Origin: Candidatus Methanophagales archaeon
Lineage (GTDB): Archaea > Halobacteriota > Syntropharchaeia > Alkanophagales > Methanospirareceae
Assembly: GCA_030617585.1 (NCBI GenBank)
Contig: JAUWVD010000080.1
Coordinates: forward strand, 1-5,913
Direction: 5' to 3'
DNA: 5,913 nt
Shown here: piece by piece, positions 5,374 to 5,913 of the stretch
Numbering within the stretch: the first letter of the stretch is position 1
How the letters are laid out: every line of letters begins with the position of its first letter
Translations under genes and position numbers: made by a program
Notes under the pieces: generated by a model
Database searches by the model: none
What the model was told of the DNA's origin: nothing
What the model saw: only the letters and a program-made list of their open reading frames with translations

Positions 5374-5451
5374 ATGAGTGTGCCGAGCAAGATTCATAAT
5401 ATCCCGTTGGTGAAGATCCAACATGCCCTCAAGAGAGGAATAAATCCGTAA
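5374..5451 (+). CDS. Short 25-residue ORF, probably the displaced N-terminus of the repeat-protein gene
   Basis: MSVPSKIHNIPLVKIQHALK followed by RGINP and a stop. It has an excellent SD (5361-5369). The downstream repeat-protein frame is open back to 5400 without a good start, and just upstream of its first ATG it encodes KSVKIGYRVKTNHK. A single missing base in the A-rich run at 5439-5445 would join the two as ...KRGIKSVKIGYRV.... I favour one gene starting at 5374 that is interrupted by an indel. The alternative is a genuine leader peptide. The peptide itself has no recognisable domain. Confidence 0.5.
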   Translation: MSVPSKIHNIPLVKIQHALKRGINP

Positions 5452-5483
5452 AAATAGGTTATCGTGTAAAGACTAACCATAAA

Positions 5484-5913
5484 ATGATAAGCAACACAAT
5501 CAAAAAGACCTACGGGACGAGGAAACTAAGGAAACTACTTAACGAGTACTACGAAGGCGAAGTGCTCGACAGTTTAGTCCGCGAATTGTACCCTCTACTC
5601 GCTAAAGTAGGCTATGACGGCTTAGAGCAGATAGTAGGTCTTTGCAACCAGCTCGCGGGGGATCATAGTGGACGAACAGCAGTTACTTTACTTGCAGAGA
5701 GCCCCGAACTAATAGATAGACTGCTAATCCACGGCGATAAAGAGTTGGTCCTGAACGTTTATGCACTTTGCAATCGGGTTGCCAGCGATAGTGAAGGACC
5801 TGCGGTTAGATTGCTTGCCGTGAGTCCCGAGCTAATAACTCGAGTTGGCTACGAAGGTTTAGAGCAAATAGCCCAACTGTGTCGCCAAATCGCCCAGGAA
5901 GACAGTTTTGTCG
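5484..5913 (+). CDS. Tandem helical-repeat (alpha-solenoid) protein, 3' end beyond the window
   Basis: At least 143 residues, still open at the window edge. A basic N-terminal helix (TIKKTYGTRKLRKLL) and a linker precede repeats of 39-40 residues beginning at 5607 (VGYDGLEQIVGLC), 5724 (LIHGDKELVLNVYALCN) and 5844 (VGYEGLEQIAQLCRQIA). Each unit has two helices: one with GLEQI--LC-Q-A, then AV-LLA-SPELI-R. Repeats 1 and 3 are the closest, so the periodicity may be in 79-residue pairs. Such alpha-solenoids usually bind proteins or nucleic acids; the exact family (HEAT, ARM, TPR or another) is not recognised. The ATG at 5484 has no SD; see the ORF at 5374 for the likely real start. Base composition is more GC-rich than in the HEPN gene. 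Confidence 0.75.
   Translation, partial: MISNTIKKTYGTRKLRKLLNEYYEGEVLDSLVRELYPLLAKVGYDGLEQIVGLCNQLAGDHSGRTAVTLLAESPELIDRLLIHGDKELVLNVYALCNRVASDSEGPAVRLLAVSPELITRVGYEGLEQIAQLCRQIAQEDSFV

Noticed and set aside
5607..5913. TALE-like DNA-binding repeats
   Set aside because: The units are 39-40 residues rather than 33-35, and lack the IASxxGG hypervariable pair context; only the general two-helix layout is shared.
1..5913. CRISPR array or transposase gene
   Set aside because: No regularly spaced direct repeats and no transposase or integrase motif were seen on either strand.

Overview
This window most likely comes from an archaeon that uses coenzyme F420. The evidence is an FpoF/FrhB-type F420 oxidoreductase subunit on the minus strand, a small CPHC thioredoxin of the kind found in methanogens, and intergenic AT boxes with the archaeal BRE/TATA pattern (a GAAAAG-like run followed by TTTAAATA). 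A methanogen-related lineage such as ANME-1/Methanophagales would fit, but placement below archaeon is inference.

Layout. Positions 8-1063 (minus) hold the F420 oxidoreductase subunit. Positions 1064-1424 are an AT-rich divergent control region with a cluster of ACATT half-sites and two near-identical BRE/TATA-like boxes. Positions 1425-2084 (plus) encode a SsuC/TauC-type ABC permease that appears to lack the ATPase-coupling (EAA) loop. Positions 2119-2475 (minus) encode a small unrecognised protein. It is divergent from a CPHC thioredoxin (2535-2852, plus), and a perfect 10-bp inverted repeat lies in the 59-bp gap between them.

The right half (2.9-5.9 kb, all plus strand) looks like accessory DNA. 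It contains a helical, HEAT-like/DUF1186-like gene split by a frameshift (2902-3523), a multi-pass membrane protein coupled to it (3532-4194), and a 460-bp decayed stretch. That stretch includes a second, broken copy of the tail of the 2902-3523 gene. Next come a HEPN-type gene split by a frameshift (4655-5277, R-x4-H motif), a nested inverted repeat, and a strongly SD-led short ORF leading into a gene for a tandem helical-repeat protein that runs off the end.

Functional links. The F420 subunit and the thioredoxin are redox proteins but are not in one operon. The permease has no ATPase or binding-protein partner in view. The HEPN gene, the membrane protein, the solenoid protein and the duplicated gene tail resemble a turnover-prone accessory or defence-type region, but no known complete system can be named. 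Three plus-strand genes each need one single-base correction to read through. This is either real decay or indel error in the sequence, and it limits the conclusions for that half.
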